43,290 bases of DNA from Halosimplex carlsbadense 2-9-1 (GCF_000337455.1 NZ_AOIU01000026.1:33915-77204), one strand, 5' to 3'. Positions 24,793 through 33,560 are shown, counted from the first letter of the stretch. Numbers and translations: made by a program. Notes: generated from the letters alone by a model not told the origin.

Positions 24793-26247
24793 TCACACCA
24801 GATCGACGTACGGCGGTTCCTCGTCGTAGGCGACGACCGCGCTCGTCCCCGGGGAGCCGGTCAGTGACTTTCGGAGGGTGAGCCACTCGATGCCGTCGTC
24901 GCCCCGCTCGATCCGAAGGGTCTGACTGCTCGTGTCGACGAAGAACTCGACGAGCGACTGGTCCTGGATCGCGGGGTTGACGGCGTAGACGACCACGTCG
25001 TCCTCGCCGGTGTGGGACGCGGCGGCCTGGTAGCGGACCTTTCGGACCCGCTGGCGAGACACCTGTTCCAGCAGCGGTTCGGTGTCGACGAACGCGAACA
25101 GCGGGCGGTCGCCGCTGCGCTCGTAGGACGTCTCCATCAGTCGCTCCCAGTCGCGGTCGGCCGTTTCGTCGTAGCGCAGGACGTTCCGGTGGTCGGAGCC
25201 GTCGCTGGCGACGAGTTCGAGGACGAACAGCCGGTCGTCGTCGAGCAGGCCGTCGACGGTGTAGTCGGCGTCGGCCCAGTATCGGTCGAGTTCGGACAGC
25301 GAGACGCCGGCCGGGAGCGCGACGGCCAGCGCCATCCCGTCGTCGACGGCCTGCGCGAGCATCCGGGTGGCGAGCGTGTAGTGGCCAGTGGTCCCGTCGT
25401 GCGAGAGCAGCGTGAACCCCCCGCGGACGAGGCCGCCACCGAGCACGTCGTCGAGCGCGTCGACGCCGGTCGAGAGGTGGTCGTGAGCGTGGAGTTCGTT
25501 CGGGGGAGTGCGCTGGGTGGGCTGGACGGTCGCGCCGTCGCCGCCGAGGACGAGCTTGTGTCGCCGGGTGTCGTGGTCGCGCCCGCGGAGCTTCTCGACG
25601 CGCAGGAACGTGTGCCGCTGGTTCGCACGGTCGGCCGACGACAGCTCGATCACTCCGTGGGTCGCGTACCGCAGCAGGTCGCTCGCGACGCTGTCACCGA
25701 CCCCGCTGTCCTCGGCGGTCAGCAGCGACGTAGCGCCGAAGCTGTCCGAAAAGAGCCGGATCAGGTCGTACGTCGAGCGCCAAAAGGACACCTCGTCGGC
25801 GGCGATCGGCCTGAGTCCGGAGAGGCTGTCGAGCAGGACCCGGTCTTTGGGCGCGTACTCCGAGAGGTAGTGGACGACGTTCTCCCGGGTGAACGGGAGG
25901 TCGAACCACTCGGTGACGGCCCGGTCGCCGCCCTCCAGCGTGCGGACGACCAGGTCGTCCTCCCGCTCCATCGTGTCGCCGGGCTCGCAGTGGACCGTTA
26001 CGACGGTCAGGTCCTCGTGGTGTAGCTCGAAATCGTAGGGTTCGAACGTATCTTCGAGCTCGCCGATCGTCTGTTCGGTGCTGACGAACAGACACTCCTC
26101 GCCCGCGTCGAGCCCGGCCTGGAGGAACTGCATGCCGAGCGTCGTCTTGCCGGTCCCGGGCGGTCCCGAGACCAGCAGGCTTCGCTTGTCCGGCACGCCG
26201 CCATCGAGCAGCTCGTCCAGCCGTTCGCACCCGGTCGAGAGGCCCAT
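24793..26247 (-). CDS. KaiC/RAD55-like two-domain ATPase (HTR-like)
   Basis: A 484-residue protein with two RecA/KaiC-type domains. Domain 1 (residues about 1-235) has STGCERLDELLDGGVP, an intact Walker A GPPGTGKTT near 28-36, a catalytic-type EQTIGELE segment and Walker B-like RVLLDSLSGL. Domain 2 (about 265-484) repeats the opening (LSTGVDALDDVLGGGLVRGG), but its P-loop is degenerate (LSHDGTTGHYT), so it probably does not hydrolyse ATP. Related haloarchaeal proteins are annotated as KaiC or HTR-like; a signalling role is plausible but untested. The start at 26247 is supported by TTTAC 23 nt upstream; longer frames lack support. Confidence 0.85.
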   Translation of the reverse strand: MGLSTGCERLDELLDGGVPDKRSLLVSGPPGTGKTTLGMQFLQAGLDAGEECLFVSTEQTIGELEDTFEPYDFELHHEDLTVVTVHCEPGDTMEREDDLVVRTLEGGDRAVTEWFDLPFTRENVVHYLSEYAPKDRVLLDSLSGLRPIAADEVSFWRSTYDLIRLFSDSFGATSLLTAEDSGVGDSVASDLLRYATHGVIELSSADRANQRHTFLRVEKLRGRDHDTRRHKLVLGGDGATVQPTQRTPPNELHAHDHLSTGVDALDDVLGGGLVRGGFTLLSHDGTTGHYTLATRMLAQAVDDGMALAVALPAGVSLSELDRYWADADYTVDGLLDDDRLFVLELVASDGSDHRNVLRYDETADRDWERLMETSYERSGDRPLFAFVDTEPLLEQVSRQRVRKVRYQAAASHTGEDDVVVYAVNPAIQDQSLVEFFVDTSSQTLRIERGDDGIEWLTLRKSLTGSPGTSAVVAYDEEPPYVDLV

Positions 26248-26415
26248 CGTCCACCAATAGGATTCGTTCGGTAAATCAATTTGGCAGATTACTGTAGTAT
26301 GTCGGTGGCGGGGTACGTCGCTACCGGCCGGCGGACGGGAAGAACGTATCGGGGCGGTGATCGCCGTCCTCACCCGAAAGAAACGCTTTACTGTCGGCCG
26401 GGGCGACGACTCGGT

Positions 26416-27450
26416 ATGGACACGGCCGAGCGACTCGAACTCGCGACCCGCAACACGGCGGAGGTCGTCGAGGAATCGGAACTCGAGGAGTTATTCGACG
26501 ACGGCGACCCCTCGGTGTACATCGGCTACGCGCCGACCGGCGAGATGCACATCGGCCACTTCACCACGATGCGCAAGCTCGCCGACTTCCTCGGCGCCGG
26601 CATGGACGTGACCGTCCTGATCGCCGACCTCCACGCCCATCTGGACGACAACAAGAGCCCCTTCGACCTGCTAGAGGCCCGTTCGGCCTACTACGAGGCG
26701 ACCATCGAGGCGATGATCGACGCCGCCGGCGCAGACGCCGACGGGATCGACTTCGTCCGCGGCAGCGACTTTCAGCTCGGCGAGGAGTACACGCTGGAGA
26801 TGTACCGGATGGCCGCAGAGACGACGCTCAGCCGCGCCCAGCGCGCCGGCAGCGAGGTCGTCCGCGAGTCCGATTCCCCGAAACTGGGCGGCCTGCTCTA
26901 CCCGCTCATGCAGACCCTCGACGTCGACGCGCTGGACGCCGACGTGGCCTACGGCGGCATCGACCAGCGCGGCATCTACATGCTCTCGCGGGAGGTCCTC
27001 CCCGACCACGGCGGCGAGGCACCCGTCTGCATGTTCGCTCCCCTCCTCTCGGGCCTCTCGGGCGGCAAGATGTCGGCCTCCGACGAGTCCTCGAAGGTCA
27101 ACCTCAACGACGGCCACGACGAGGTCGTCGAGAAGATCGAACAGGCGTACTGCCCCGCCGGCGAGCGCGAGGACAACGGCGTCCTGGAGTACATGGAGTA
27201 CCTCGTCTTTCCCATCCTCGACGAGCGCGGCGATTCGTTCGTCGTCGAGCGCCCGGAGGAGTACGGCGGCGACCTGACCTACGAGTCCTACGACTCCCTG
27301 GAGGAGGACTTCGTTTCCGGGGAACTCCACCCCGCCGATCTGAAGCCCTCGGCGGGCGCGGCGATCTCCGAAGTCATCGCGCCCATCCGCGAGCGGCTGG
27401 ACGACCAGCCGGAACTGCTCGCCGAGGCCTACCCCGAGAAGTACGACTGA
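26416..27450 (+). CDS. tyrS: Tyrosyl-tRNA synthetase
   Basis: A 344-residue class I synthetase charging tRNA-Tyr. The HIGH signature is in YIGYAPTGEMHIGHFTTMRKL near 36-56, and the KMSKS-like loop is LSGGKMSASDESSKV near 215-229. The tyrosine-pocket segment VAYGGIDQRGIYMLSREVLP supports TyrRS over TrpRS. The length fits archaeal TyrRS. CTTTACT at about 26384-26390 lies 25 nt before the ATG. The Trm9-like gene follows after 21 nt and is probably co-transcribed. Confidence 0.94.
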   Translation: MDTAERLELATRNTAEVVEESELEELFDDGDPSVYIGYAPTGEMHIGHFTTMRKLADFLGAGMDVTVLIADLHAHLDDNKSPFDLLEARSAYYEATIEAMIDAAGADADGIDFVRGSDFQLGEEYTLEMYRMAAETTLSRAQRAGSEVVRESDSPKLGGLLYPLMQTLDVDALDADVAYGGIDQRGIYMLSREVLPDHGGEAPVCMFAPLLSGLSGGKMSASDESSKVNLNDGHDEVVEKIEQAYCPAGEREDNGVLEYMEYLVFPILDERGDSFVVERPEEYGGDLTYESYDSLEEDFVSGELHPADLKPSAGAAISEVIAPIRERLDDQPELLAEAYPEKYD

Positions 27451-27471
27451 CCGAGCCGAGGATCGATTTCG

Positions 27472-28113
27472 ATGGCCGAAGAACCCGGCGCGGCGTCTGT
27501 CCGCGCGACCTACGACCGGATCGCCGACCACTTCTCGAAGACTCGCGAGTACGCGTGGCCCGAAGTCTCGGAGTTTCTGGACGGGCGATCGGGGTCTGTC
27601 GGGCTCGACGTCGGCTGCGGCAACGGGCGCCACGCGGAACTGTTGGTCGAGCGCTGCGAGCGGGTTCTGGGCATCGATCTCAGTCGGGGGATGGTCGCGA
27701 CGGCGCGCGATCGGTCGGCCGAGCGCGGGTTCGACTACGGGCTCGCACAGGCCGACGCGAGTTCGCTGCCGGTTCGCGACGGCGTCGTCGATCTCGCGGT
27801 GTACGTAGCGACGCTGCCGCATCTACCGTCTCGGGAGTTGCGGGTGGCGAGTCTCGACGAACTGGCGCGCGTGCTGGGCGGTGACGGTCGCGCGCTCGTC
27901 AGCGCGTGGTCGACCGAACACGACCGTTTCGACCGAGCCGAGGGGTTCGACACGACCGTCGAATGGACGCTGCCCGGCGGGACGGGCGTCGACCGGTTCT
28001 ACCACATCTACGACCCCGAGGAGTTCCGGGCCGACGTTTCCGAGAGCGGGCTGGAACTGGTCGAATTCGAGGTGTCGAGCGGGAACTGTTACGCTGCCGT
28101 GCGGCCCGGGTGA
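27472..28113 (+). CDS. Trm9-like SAM-dependent methyltransferase
   Basis: A 213-residue class I methyltransferase. Its opening VRATYDRIADHFSKTREYAWPEVSEFL and motif I VGLDVGCGNGRHAELL, with acidic VLGIDLSRGM, resemble eukaryotic Trm9/ALKBH8 methyltransferases, which finish wobble uridine modification of tRNA. YVATLPHLPSRELRVASLDELARVLGGDGRALVSAW matches that family's middle. It is adjacent to tyrS and a tRNA gene, which fits a tRNA role, though a small-molecule methyltransferase cannot be excluded. The stop is followed 65 nt later by tRNA-Gly. Confidence 0.8.
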   Translation: MAEEPGAASVRATYDRIADHFSKTREYAWPEVSEFLDGRSGSVGLDVGCGNGRHAELLVERCERVLGIDLSRGMVATARDRSAERGFDYGLAQADASSLPVRDGVVDLAVYVATLPHLPSRELRVASLDELARVLGGDGRALVSAWSTEHDRFDRAEGFDTTVEWTLPGGTGVDRFYHIYDPEEFRADVSESGLELVEFEVSSGNCYAAVRPG

Positions 28114-28178
28114 GTCGCCAGGGCCGGTCCGGGCCGAAAGGAAACACCCTTACTTCGGGGTGTGAAACGAACGGATGC

Positions 28179-28249
28179 GCGCCGGTGGTCTAGTGGTAGG
28201 ACCTGAGCCTTCCAAGCTCATGGCCCGGGTTCAAATCCCGGCCGGCGCA
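28179..28249 (+). tRNA. tRNA-Gly(UCC)
   Basis: Acceptor GCGCCGG (28179-28185) pairs with CCGGCGC (28242-28248), discriminator A. Anticodon arm TGAGC-CTTCCAA-GCTCA gives anticodon TCC. T-arm CCGGG-TTCAAAT-CCCGG. No intron, no encoded CCA. Upstream, CCTTAC at 28148-28153 lies 25 nt away and is flanked by the inverted arms ACACCC and GGGTGT. Confidence 0.96.
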
Positions 28250-28632
28250 TCTTTCCTCGAAACCGTTGCGAGGAGCGGCGCCGCCAGCGCGGCTCGATCC
28301 GGGGGCGAGCCGAGTCGCGCAGCCCCGACTGCGATGCCGGTTTCCGCAGTTCTGTCTGGGGTCGTTCACGAGTGCTATGGGGATCGATCGACCGACGGGG
28401 CGGGGGAGCGGTCCCGCCCGACACGCGCGAGTAACCTGCTGTTACCGGCGGTAAGCAGAGTCCATCGGTGTGTCGTCCGTTCACGCGGTGTGTAGGGGTT
28501 CAGTGGGCCTGGTATCCGCTGACACAACGTTCGGCCTAGCCGCGACCGGGCGGCGGTTGCTCGGGCTTACGTTTCGTAGCGAGTTCGTGGGCGGAGGATA
28601 ACAAAGTGTATCTCGGCCTTCTCCTCAGTCGC
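28250..28632. other. 383-bp intergenic region
   Basis: No supportable gene. It holds an inverted repeat GTAAC-ctgct-GTTAC at about 28431-28445, a CTAG site at 28536, and near the end a TATA-like ATAACA (28597-28602), 30 nt before the DUF4397 gene's ATG. Confidence 0.4.
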
Positions 28633-30039
28633 ATGACTTACGATAGGTACACGAAAGCGATAGTCGGAGCCGTCGCTCTGACACTCGTCGTGAGCGCGCT
28701 CGCGGCGAGCGGAGCGGCGTCGTTCGCGGCACAGGAAGAGACGACCACACAGACCCAGGAGACGTCGTACCTGCGGGTCGGGCACTTCTCGCCGGACGCG
28801 CCCGCAGTGAACGTGTCGATCGACAACGAGACCGTCGTCGAAAACGCGGTGTTCGGCGACGTGACCGGGTACCTGGCGCTCGAGAGCGGGGAGTACAACG
28901 CGACCATCACGGTCGCTGACCAGCCGAACACCGTGCTGTTCGAGGGGAACCTCACGCTCGAACCCCGGACGGTCGGGACGCTCGCCGCCAGCGGCGAGTT
29001 CTCGACAGGGTCCCAGACCGACTTCGAGCCGGTCCTCTTCGAGGACAACGCCTGGGAACCGGACAACGACTCCGCGGCCGTGAGTCTCGTCCACCTCTCG
29101 CCGGACGCCCCCGCGGTCGACGTCGTCGTGACCGAAGGCCCCACCGAAGAGGGCGACGCGGAGACCGAGACCGAAACCGAGACGGCGACCGACATCGGCA
29201 CGGCGACCGAGACGGGGACCGCGATCGATGTCGGTACGGCGACGGAGACGGGGACGGCGACTGACGTCGGTACGGCGACCGAGACGGCGACTGACGCCGG
29301 TACGACGACCGAGACGGCACAGGGGTCGCCGACCGCGACGACCACGTCGACGCCGTTCGGTGCGACCGACACCGCCACCGAAGCGGGTGCGACCGGGACG
29401 GCCACTGACACCGTTGGTATCGACAACCTGATGCCGGCCCAGCAGGAGGACGACGAGACCTACCTCGCGCGGAACCTCACGTTCCAGAACGCTTCGGACT
29501 ACGTGAACGTCCCGGCCGGTGACTACACGGTCGAGATCCGCACGAACGACACCGAGCAGGTCGTCGCGACCGTCGACCTCTCGGTCGAAGGCGGTACCGC
29601 CTACTCCGTGTTCGCCGCCGGCTACGCGACTCCCGCCGACGCGCCCGCCGGGTCGGCGTTCACCGTCATCCCGGTGGAGGACGCGACGATGACCGTCTCG
29701 CTCCCGGACATGATGACCGAAACGGAGACTGCGGCCGAGGACGAGACTGGCACCGAGACGGAGACCGGCATGGAAACCGCCACTGACGACGGCACGGCGA
29801 CCGAAACCGACGCCGGCACCGACACGGCGACCGATACCGGTACTGACACGGCCACCGACACCGGTACTGATACGGCGACTGACACTGGCGTCGGAACGGC
29901 GACCGACACCGGCACCGACACAGCGACCGACACTGGCGTCGGAACGGCGACCGACACCGGTACCGACACAGCGACCGACACTGGCGTCGGAACGGCGACC
30001 GACACCGGCACCGACACCGCGACGGAAGCCGGCGCGTAG
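28633..30039 (+). CDS. Secreted DUF4397 protein with Thr-rich repeats
   Basis: A 468-residue secreted protein. A Sec-type signal peptide (VGAVALTLVVSALAASGAASFA near 11-32) is followed by two DUF4397 units. Unit 1 is complete (YLRVGHFSPDAPAVNVSI ... VTGYLALESGEYNATIT). Unit 2 begins VSLVHLSPDAPAVDVVVTEG but is split by about 100 residues of Thr/Glu/Asp/Gly repeats (residues about 174-275), then resumes (YLARNLTFQNASDYVNVPAGDYTVEI). The last ~105 residues are TATDTGTD-type repeats, likely O-glycosylated. The protein ends within the repeats; no PGF-CTERM or membrane anchor follows in any frame. Role unknown, presumably cell surface or secreted. Confidence 0.88.
   Translation: MTYDRYTKAIVGAVALTLVVSALAASGAASFAAQEETTTQTQETSYLRVGHFSPDAPAVNVSIDNETVVENAVFGDVTGYLALESGEYNATITVADQPNTVLFEGNLTLEPRTVGTLAASGEFSTGSQTDFEPVLFEDNAWEPDNDSAAVSLVHLSPDAPAVDVVVTEGPTEEGDAETETETETATDIGTATETGTAIDVGTATETGTATDVGTATETATDAGTTTETAQGSPTATTTSTPFGATDTATEAGATGTATDTVGIDNLMPAQQEDDETYLARNLTFQNASDYVNVPAGDYTVEIRTNDTEQVVATVDLSVEGGTAYSVFAAGYATPADAPAGSAFTVIPVEDATMTVSLPDMMTETETAAEDETGTETETGMETATDDGTATETDAGTDTATDTGTDTATDTGTDTATDTGVGTATDTGTDTATDTGVGTATDTGTDTATDTGVGTATDTGTDTATEAGA
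29887..30030 (+). repeat. 48-bp tandem repeats in the DUF4397 gene tail
   Basis: Three nearly identical 48-nt units start at 29887, 29935 and 29983 (each beginning GGCGTCGGAACGGCGACC); the third decays at its end. Each encodes a 16-residue Gly/Thr/Asp repeat. Shorter, more degenerate units of the same theme precede them from about 29815. Assembly could have collapsed further copies. Confidence 0.9.
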
Positions 30040-30056
30040 ACTCGCGAGCGAGCCAC

Positions 30057-30062
30057 TTTTTT
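30057..30062 (+). terminator. T-run after the DUF4397 gene
   Basis: TTTTTT 18 nt after the stop, preceded by the self-complementary CTCGCGAG; a likely archaeal transcription terminator. Confidence 0.5.
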
Positions 30063-30119
30063 GCGGTCGCGTCGTGCGATGTGGCGAGATTGAAGGCAGC
30101 GGCGCACGAACGTCGGAGC

Positions 30120-30710
30120 GTGAGCGACGACACGCGGGCGGACGGCGGCGACGACGAGACGGCCAGTGACGCCGCTCGCGGCGGCGGATCCGGGTCGGAG
30201 ACGGCTGCCAGCGGGGCGAACCGGCGGTACGGCCGGGTGACCAGACACCCGACCGCGGGGCCGTACAACTCCATTTTCCACTGGACCGACGCCCGCAACC
30301 CGCTGCGGGTGATGGTCAACTACGTCGTCATCCTGGCCTGCCGGGTGTGTCCGAGCATGCGAGCGAAGAACTGGCTGCTGCGTCGCATCGGCGTCACGGT
30401 CGGGACGGGCGTGGCGTGGGGGCTGGAGTCGACGCCCGACGTGTTCTGGCCGGATCTCATCACCGTCGAGGACCACGCTATCGTCGGCTACGACGCGACC
30501 GTCCTCTGCCACGAGTTCCTGCAGGACGAGTACCGGACCGGCGAGGTCGTGATCGGCGAGCGGGCGATGATCGGCGCCGGTGCCGTCGTCCTCCCCGGGG
30601 TCGAGGTCGGCGCGGGCGCGCAGGTCGCCGCCAACTCGCTGGTCAGCGAAGACGTGCCACCCGGTGCCACCGTCGCGGGCGTCCCGGCGACGGTACAAGA
30701 CGAGGACTGA
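30120..30710 (+). CDS. Left-handed beta-helix acyltransferase
   Basis: A 196-residue hexapeptide-repeat acyltransferase (maltose/galactoside O-acetyltransferase-like). After an acidic, variable N-terminus comes the conserved haloarchaeal stretch NPLRVMVNYVVILACRVCPSMRAKNWLLRRIGVTVG. Hexapeptide turns follow: GVAWGLESTPDVFWPDLITVEDHAIVGYDATVLCHEFLQDEY and VVIGERAMIGAGAVVLPGVEVGAGAQVAANSLVSEDVPPGATVAGVPA. The catalytic His is in LCHEF. The acceptor substrate is unknown. The start is uncertain: GTG 30120 gives an acidic N-terminus usual for halophiles, whereas GTG 30081 adds 13 basic residues. It converges on mscS. Confidence 0.85.
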   Translation: MSDDTRADGGDDETASDAARGGGSGSETAASGANRRYGRVTRHPTAGPYNSIFHWTDARNPLRVMVNYVVILACRVCPSMRAKNWLLRRIGVTVGTGVAWGLESTPDVFWPDLITVEDHAIVGYDATVLCHEFLQDEYRTGEVVIGERAMIGAGAVVLPGVEVGAGAQVAANSLVSEDVPPGATVAGVPATVQDED

Positions 30711-30752
30711 GTCGGAGCGGGTGACGAGCCGCCGAGGCCGAGACCGCCGGAT

Positions 30753-31541
30753 TCAGTCCCGAATGCGGACGATACCGCTGGAGAAGACCTTCTGGTTGGG
30801 GACGATGTACTCCTCGCCGTCGCTCTCGATACGCGTGATGAACATGTCCACTTCCTGGACGATCCCCTGGTTGTCGTCGATGCGGACGCGGTCGCCGATG
30901 CTGTACGGTTCCCGCAGCAGGAGGTAGATGCCCGCGGCGCCCGAGCGGAGCAGGTCCCAGAACGCGACCAGTACGACGATGACGATAGCGAACGCGTAGA
31001 CGCCCAGCAGGACGACCAGCGCCGTCGTCTCGATGCCGAGCTGGCTGAGCGCGATGAGGGTGGCGACGTAGAAGATGCTGTACTTGACGAGTTCGGGGAT
31101 GATGCTGACCTCCGGGAGTTTGACGCTCCGGAGGCGTTCGCTGACGTGGAGTTTCGCCTTGTCGCCGACAACGAGGCCGATGATCAGCGCGAACGCGGCG
31201 ACGAACAGACTGGGGAGGAACCCGGTGAACCGCTGCCAGAACAGGTCGGGGTTGCCGAGCTGAGCGAGGTTCACCGCGAGGACGATGGCGAGGACGTAGA
31301 CGAAGACGGCTCCGATTGTCGAGACGATACCGACCGTCGACGTGCCGAAGCTCCTGGCCGTGCGCTCGAAGGGCGTCCCCTCCACCGCGTCGGAGACGCC
31401 GGCGCTCCGCAGGAACGTCCGCGTCCACCGCCAGACGAAGTAGCTTCCCAGCACGCCGAGGAGCAGGATCGCTATCGAGGCGGCGAACGCGCCGCGCTCG
31501 GAGAAGACCGACCGAATGACGTCGGGCCACTCGATCTGCAT
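30753..31541 (-). CDS. MscS-family mechanosensitive channel, short form
   Basis: A 262-residue membrane protein with about five hydrophobic segments. The MscS pore helix and beta domain follow (FWDLLRSGAAGIYLLLREPYSIGDRVRIDDNQGIVQEVDMFITRIESDGEEYIVPNQKVFSSGIVRIRD). It ends right after the beta domain, so the C-terminal cage of E. coli MscS is missing. The ATG shares a base with the stop of dacZ (TGATG), so the two are translated together. This links an osmotic release channel to the enzyme that makes c-di-AMP. Confidence 0.88.
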   Translation of the reverse strand: MQIEWPDVIRSVFSERGAFAASIAILLLGVLGSYFVWRWTRTFLRSAGVSDAVEGTPFERTARSFGTSTVGIVSTIGAVFVYVLAIVLAVNLAQLGNPDLFWQRFTGFLPSLFVAAFALIIGLVVGDKAKLHVSERLRSVKLPEVSIIPELVKYSIFYVATLIALSQLGIETTALVVLLGVYAFAIVIVVLVAFWDLLRSGAAGIYLLLREPYSIGDRVRIDDNQGIVQEVDMFITRIESDGEEYIVPNQKVFSSGIVRIRD

Positions 31542-32344
31542 CAGTACGCCTCCGGATCCAACTCCAGGATGAGTTCACCCGCTTTGAACGCCCGGACCAG
31601 CCCGTCGCTCTCGGAGAGGACGATGGCGATGGCGTTCGTGTCCCGCGTGACCGCGCCGGCGGCCATGTGACGCGCGCCCAGCCCCTTCGGGATGTCGACG
31701 CCCTCCGCGGAGGGTTCGAGATACCGATAGGCGGAGACGATCTTCCCCGAATCGGAGATGACGAACGCGCCGTCGAGCCGCGAGAACTCCTTGAGCATCA
31801 CGTTCACGATGGGGTCGCCGACGTGGACGTGCGATTTCTCGAAGGGGTTGTACGACAGGGGCCGCGATTTGTTCATCACCTTCCCGGCGTCGCCGACGAC
31901 GAACAGCGCGCCGACGGGCTTGCCCTTCTGGCCCTTCTTGCCGAGCTCGACCGCCACCTCCAGCACGTCTCTGATCACCGAGGGCTCGGCCCGCGAGTTG
32001 GCGAACAGGCCGTAGACGCCCGACTTCTCGAACTCGTCGGCGCGGACCCGCGCGACCGTGTCCGCGTCCTCGCCGAACACCTTCGCGAGACAGACCAGAT
32101 CGGCGTCCTCCTCCACGTACCCGTGTTCGACGGCCCCCTCGACGCCGAAGCGGATCCGGTCGCGCAGGTCCTCGAACTCCAGCGGTAGCTTCACGAACGC
32201 GTCGGCCTCCACGTCGTTGTCCGGTCCGACCACGACCACGTCGTCGCCGGCCAGCGTCTCGTAGTGAGACTTCCCCGGCGAGAACAGACAGACCGCGTCC
32301 GCATCGGCGACTAACCCCTCGAGAAACTCGTCGAGCCCGGTCAT
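31541..32344 (-). CDS. dacZ: Diadenylate cyclase DacZ
   Basis: A 267-residue archaeal diadenylate cyclase, making c-di-AMP from two ATP. The N-terminal half is the archaeal sensor-like domain. The DAC domain in the C-terminal half shows KKGQKGKPVGALFVVGDAGKV, the DGA motif in LDGAFVISDSGKIVSAYRYL, and the RHR-equivalent GARHMAAGAVTRDTNAIAI. In Haloferax volcanii DacZ makes c-di-AMP, and its level affects osmotic homeostasis. CTTTTTCC at 32367-32374 lies 22 nt before the ATG. It is co-translated with the downstream mscS-type channel. Confidence 0.94.
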   Translation of the reverse strand: MTGLDEFLEGLVADADAVCLFSPGKSHYETLAGDDVVVVGPDNDVEADAFVKLPLEFEDLRDRIRFGVEGAVEHGYVEEDADLVCLAKVFGEDADTVARVRADEFEKSGVYGLFANSRAEPSVIRDVLEVAVELGKKGQKGKPVGALFVVGDAGKVMNKSRPLSYNPFEKSHVHVGDPIVNVMLKEFSRLDGAFVISDSGKIVSAYRYLEPSAEGVDIPKGLGARHMAAGAVTRDTNAIAIVLSESDGLVRAFKAGELILELDPEAY

Positions 32345-32366
32345 TGTCGTATCAATCCATCCGACA

Positions 32367-32374
32367 GGAAAAAG
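32367..32374 (-). promoter_or_regulatory. TATA box of the dacZ-mscS operon
   Basis: CTTTTTCC on the minus strand, 22 nt before the dacZ ATG. Confidence 0.55.
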
Positions 32375-32468
32375 CGTTTCGGCACGTCTGACCCGCGTCA
32401 CGCGTTCGTCTTACCTGGCGGACGAACTGCGGGTCCGTAGCTTTCCACGGGCCACCTAAACAACACCG

Positions 32469-33479
32469 CTATGACACGTCTGGGAGCGCCCGGTACCGCG
32501 CCAGCACGCGGTCGCGGACGTCGGCCATCGGGACGCCGGCGGCGCGGGCGAGCGCGAGCGCCCCCCCCATCGCGACCCCCTCCTTGGCCTCGCCGGCGAG
32601 GTAGCCGTCGAACGCCGGGTGGTCGCCCTCGTCGAACTCCGGGTCGGTGACCGTCACCGACAGGTCCAGCGAGCCGGCGAGCGCGTCGAGGTCGACCGAC
32701 GGGTCGGCGGCCACGAAACTCGTCGTCGCCAGTTCGAGCCGCTGGTCCACACCGGCGTGGCGCAACAGCGCCGCGACCGTCGCGAGCTGCGTTCCGCCGG
32801 CCAGCGTCACCGCCGTGTCGGTCTCCAGACAACCCAGCGCGGTCCCCGCGACCACGGCGAGCACCGGGTCGCCCATCCGCCGGAGCGCGACCTTCGGTTC
32901 GCCCGCCGCCGCCCCCTCGTCGAGGCCGCTCGCCGCCAGGCCCTCGGCGACCACCTCGCGCTTTCGCTCGACCGGGTTCTCCGGGAGCGACGAGGAAACG
33001 CCGACCCCTGCGTCCGGTCCCCCGCGCTCGCCCAGCGCCGCCTGGACGCCCAGCGCAGTCGTCGTCCCGCCGGGGATCGACTCGCCGAGGTAGATCGCGT
33101 CGTCCGGCAGCGCCCGCCCGAACTGCCGCGCGGCTTCGAAGGCGCCGTGCGCCGTCGAGACCGGGTCTTCCTCGCGAACGTCTCCGCCGGGCCGCGCGCC
33201 AACGGTCACCGTCGGCGCGCCCGTCGGCTCGGCCAGCCCGGCGTCGACGACGGTCAGGTCGAAGTTCACCAGGTCCCGCACGGCCCGGGTCACCAGCGCC
33301 GGCGTCGGCGTCCCCGTCGGACTCACCGGCACGACCGGCGCCCGGATCGGTTCGCCGTAGCTCGCGATCTCCGCGTCCGCGCTCGGCGTGTGGACCATCG
33401 CGTCGGCGTCCGCCCCGGCCGCGCTGATCCCGTCGATCGTCGCCGTCCCCGTCGTTCCGACGGCCAGCACGACGCGCAC
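32469..33479 (-). CDS. cobT: NaMN:dimethylbenzimidazole phosphoribosyltransferase-like CobT
   Basis: A 336-residue archaeal CobT-type protein of cobalamin nucleotide-loop assembly (archaeal subgroup; the actual base accepted is not known from sequence). Landmarks are the opening [35 protein letters not shown], the glycine loop [57 protein letters not shown], and the C-terminal [20 protein letters not shown]. The start is GTG 33479, with GGAGG at 33488-33492. A mini-ORF ends on this start (TAGTG). No other cobalamin genes are in the window. Confidence 0.9.
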   Translation of the reverse strand: MRVVLAVGTTGTATIDGISAAGADADAMVHTPSADAEIASYGEPIRAPVVPVSPTGTPTPALVTRAVRDLVNFDLTVVDAGLAEPTGAPTVTVGARPGGDVREEDPVSTAHGAFEAARQFGRALPDDAIYLGESIPGGTTTALGVQAALGERGGPDAGVGVSSSLPENPVERKREVVAEGLAASGLDEGAAAGEPKVALRRMGDPVLAVVAGTALGCLETDTAVTLAGGTQLATVAALLRHAGVDQRLELATTSFVAADPSVDLDALAGSLDLSVTVTDPEFDEGDHPAFDGYLAGEAKEGVAMGGALALARAAGVPMADVRDRVLARYRALPDVS

Positions 33480-33532
33480 TACTCGGTCCTCCAGGGGGAG
33501 CGGTCGGACTCGCTCCCCGCTCGGTCGGTCAT
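33479..33532 (-). CDS. Mini-ORF coupled to cobT
   Basis: A 17-codon frame, [17 protein letters not shown]. Its ATG lies 22 nt after TTATCC (33555-33560), the leaderless position. Its TAG shares one base with the cobT GTG (TAGTG), and cobT's GGAGG lies inside it. Translation is inferred from this layout only. Confidence 0.38.
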   Translation of the reverse strand: MTDRAGSESDRSPWRTE

Positions 33533-33554
33533 ACCGTCGGATTCGGCGGCGACG

Positions 33555-33560
33555 GGATAA
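33555..33560 (-). promoter_or_regulatory. TATA-like box upstream of cobT mini-ORF
   Basis: TTATCC on the minus strand, spaced for a transcript starting at the mini-ORF ATG, not at cobT itself. Confidence 0.45.

Noticed and set aside
29152..29460. Frameshift or assembly error splitting the DUF4397 gene
   Set aside because: The frame stays open through the repeat insert and both flanks continue the domain in the same frame.
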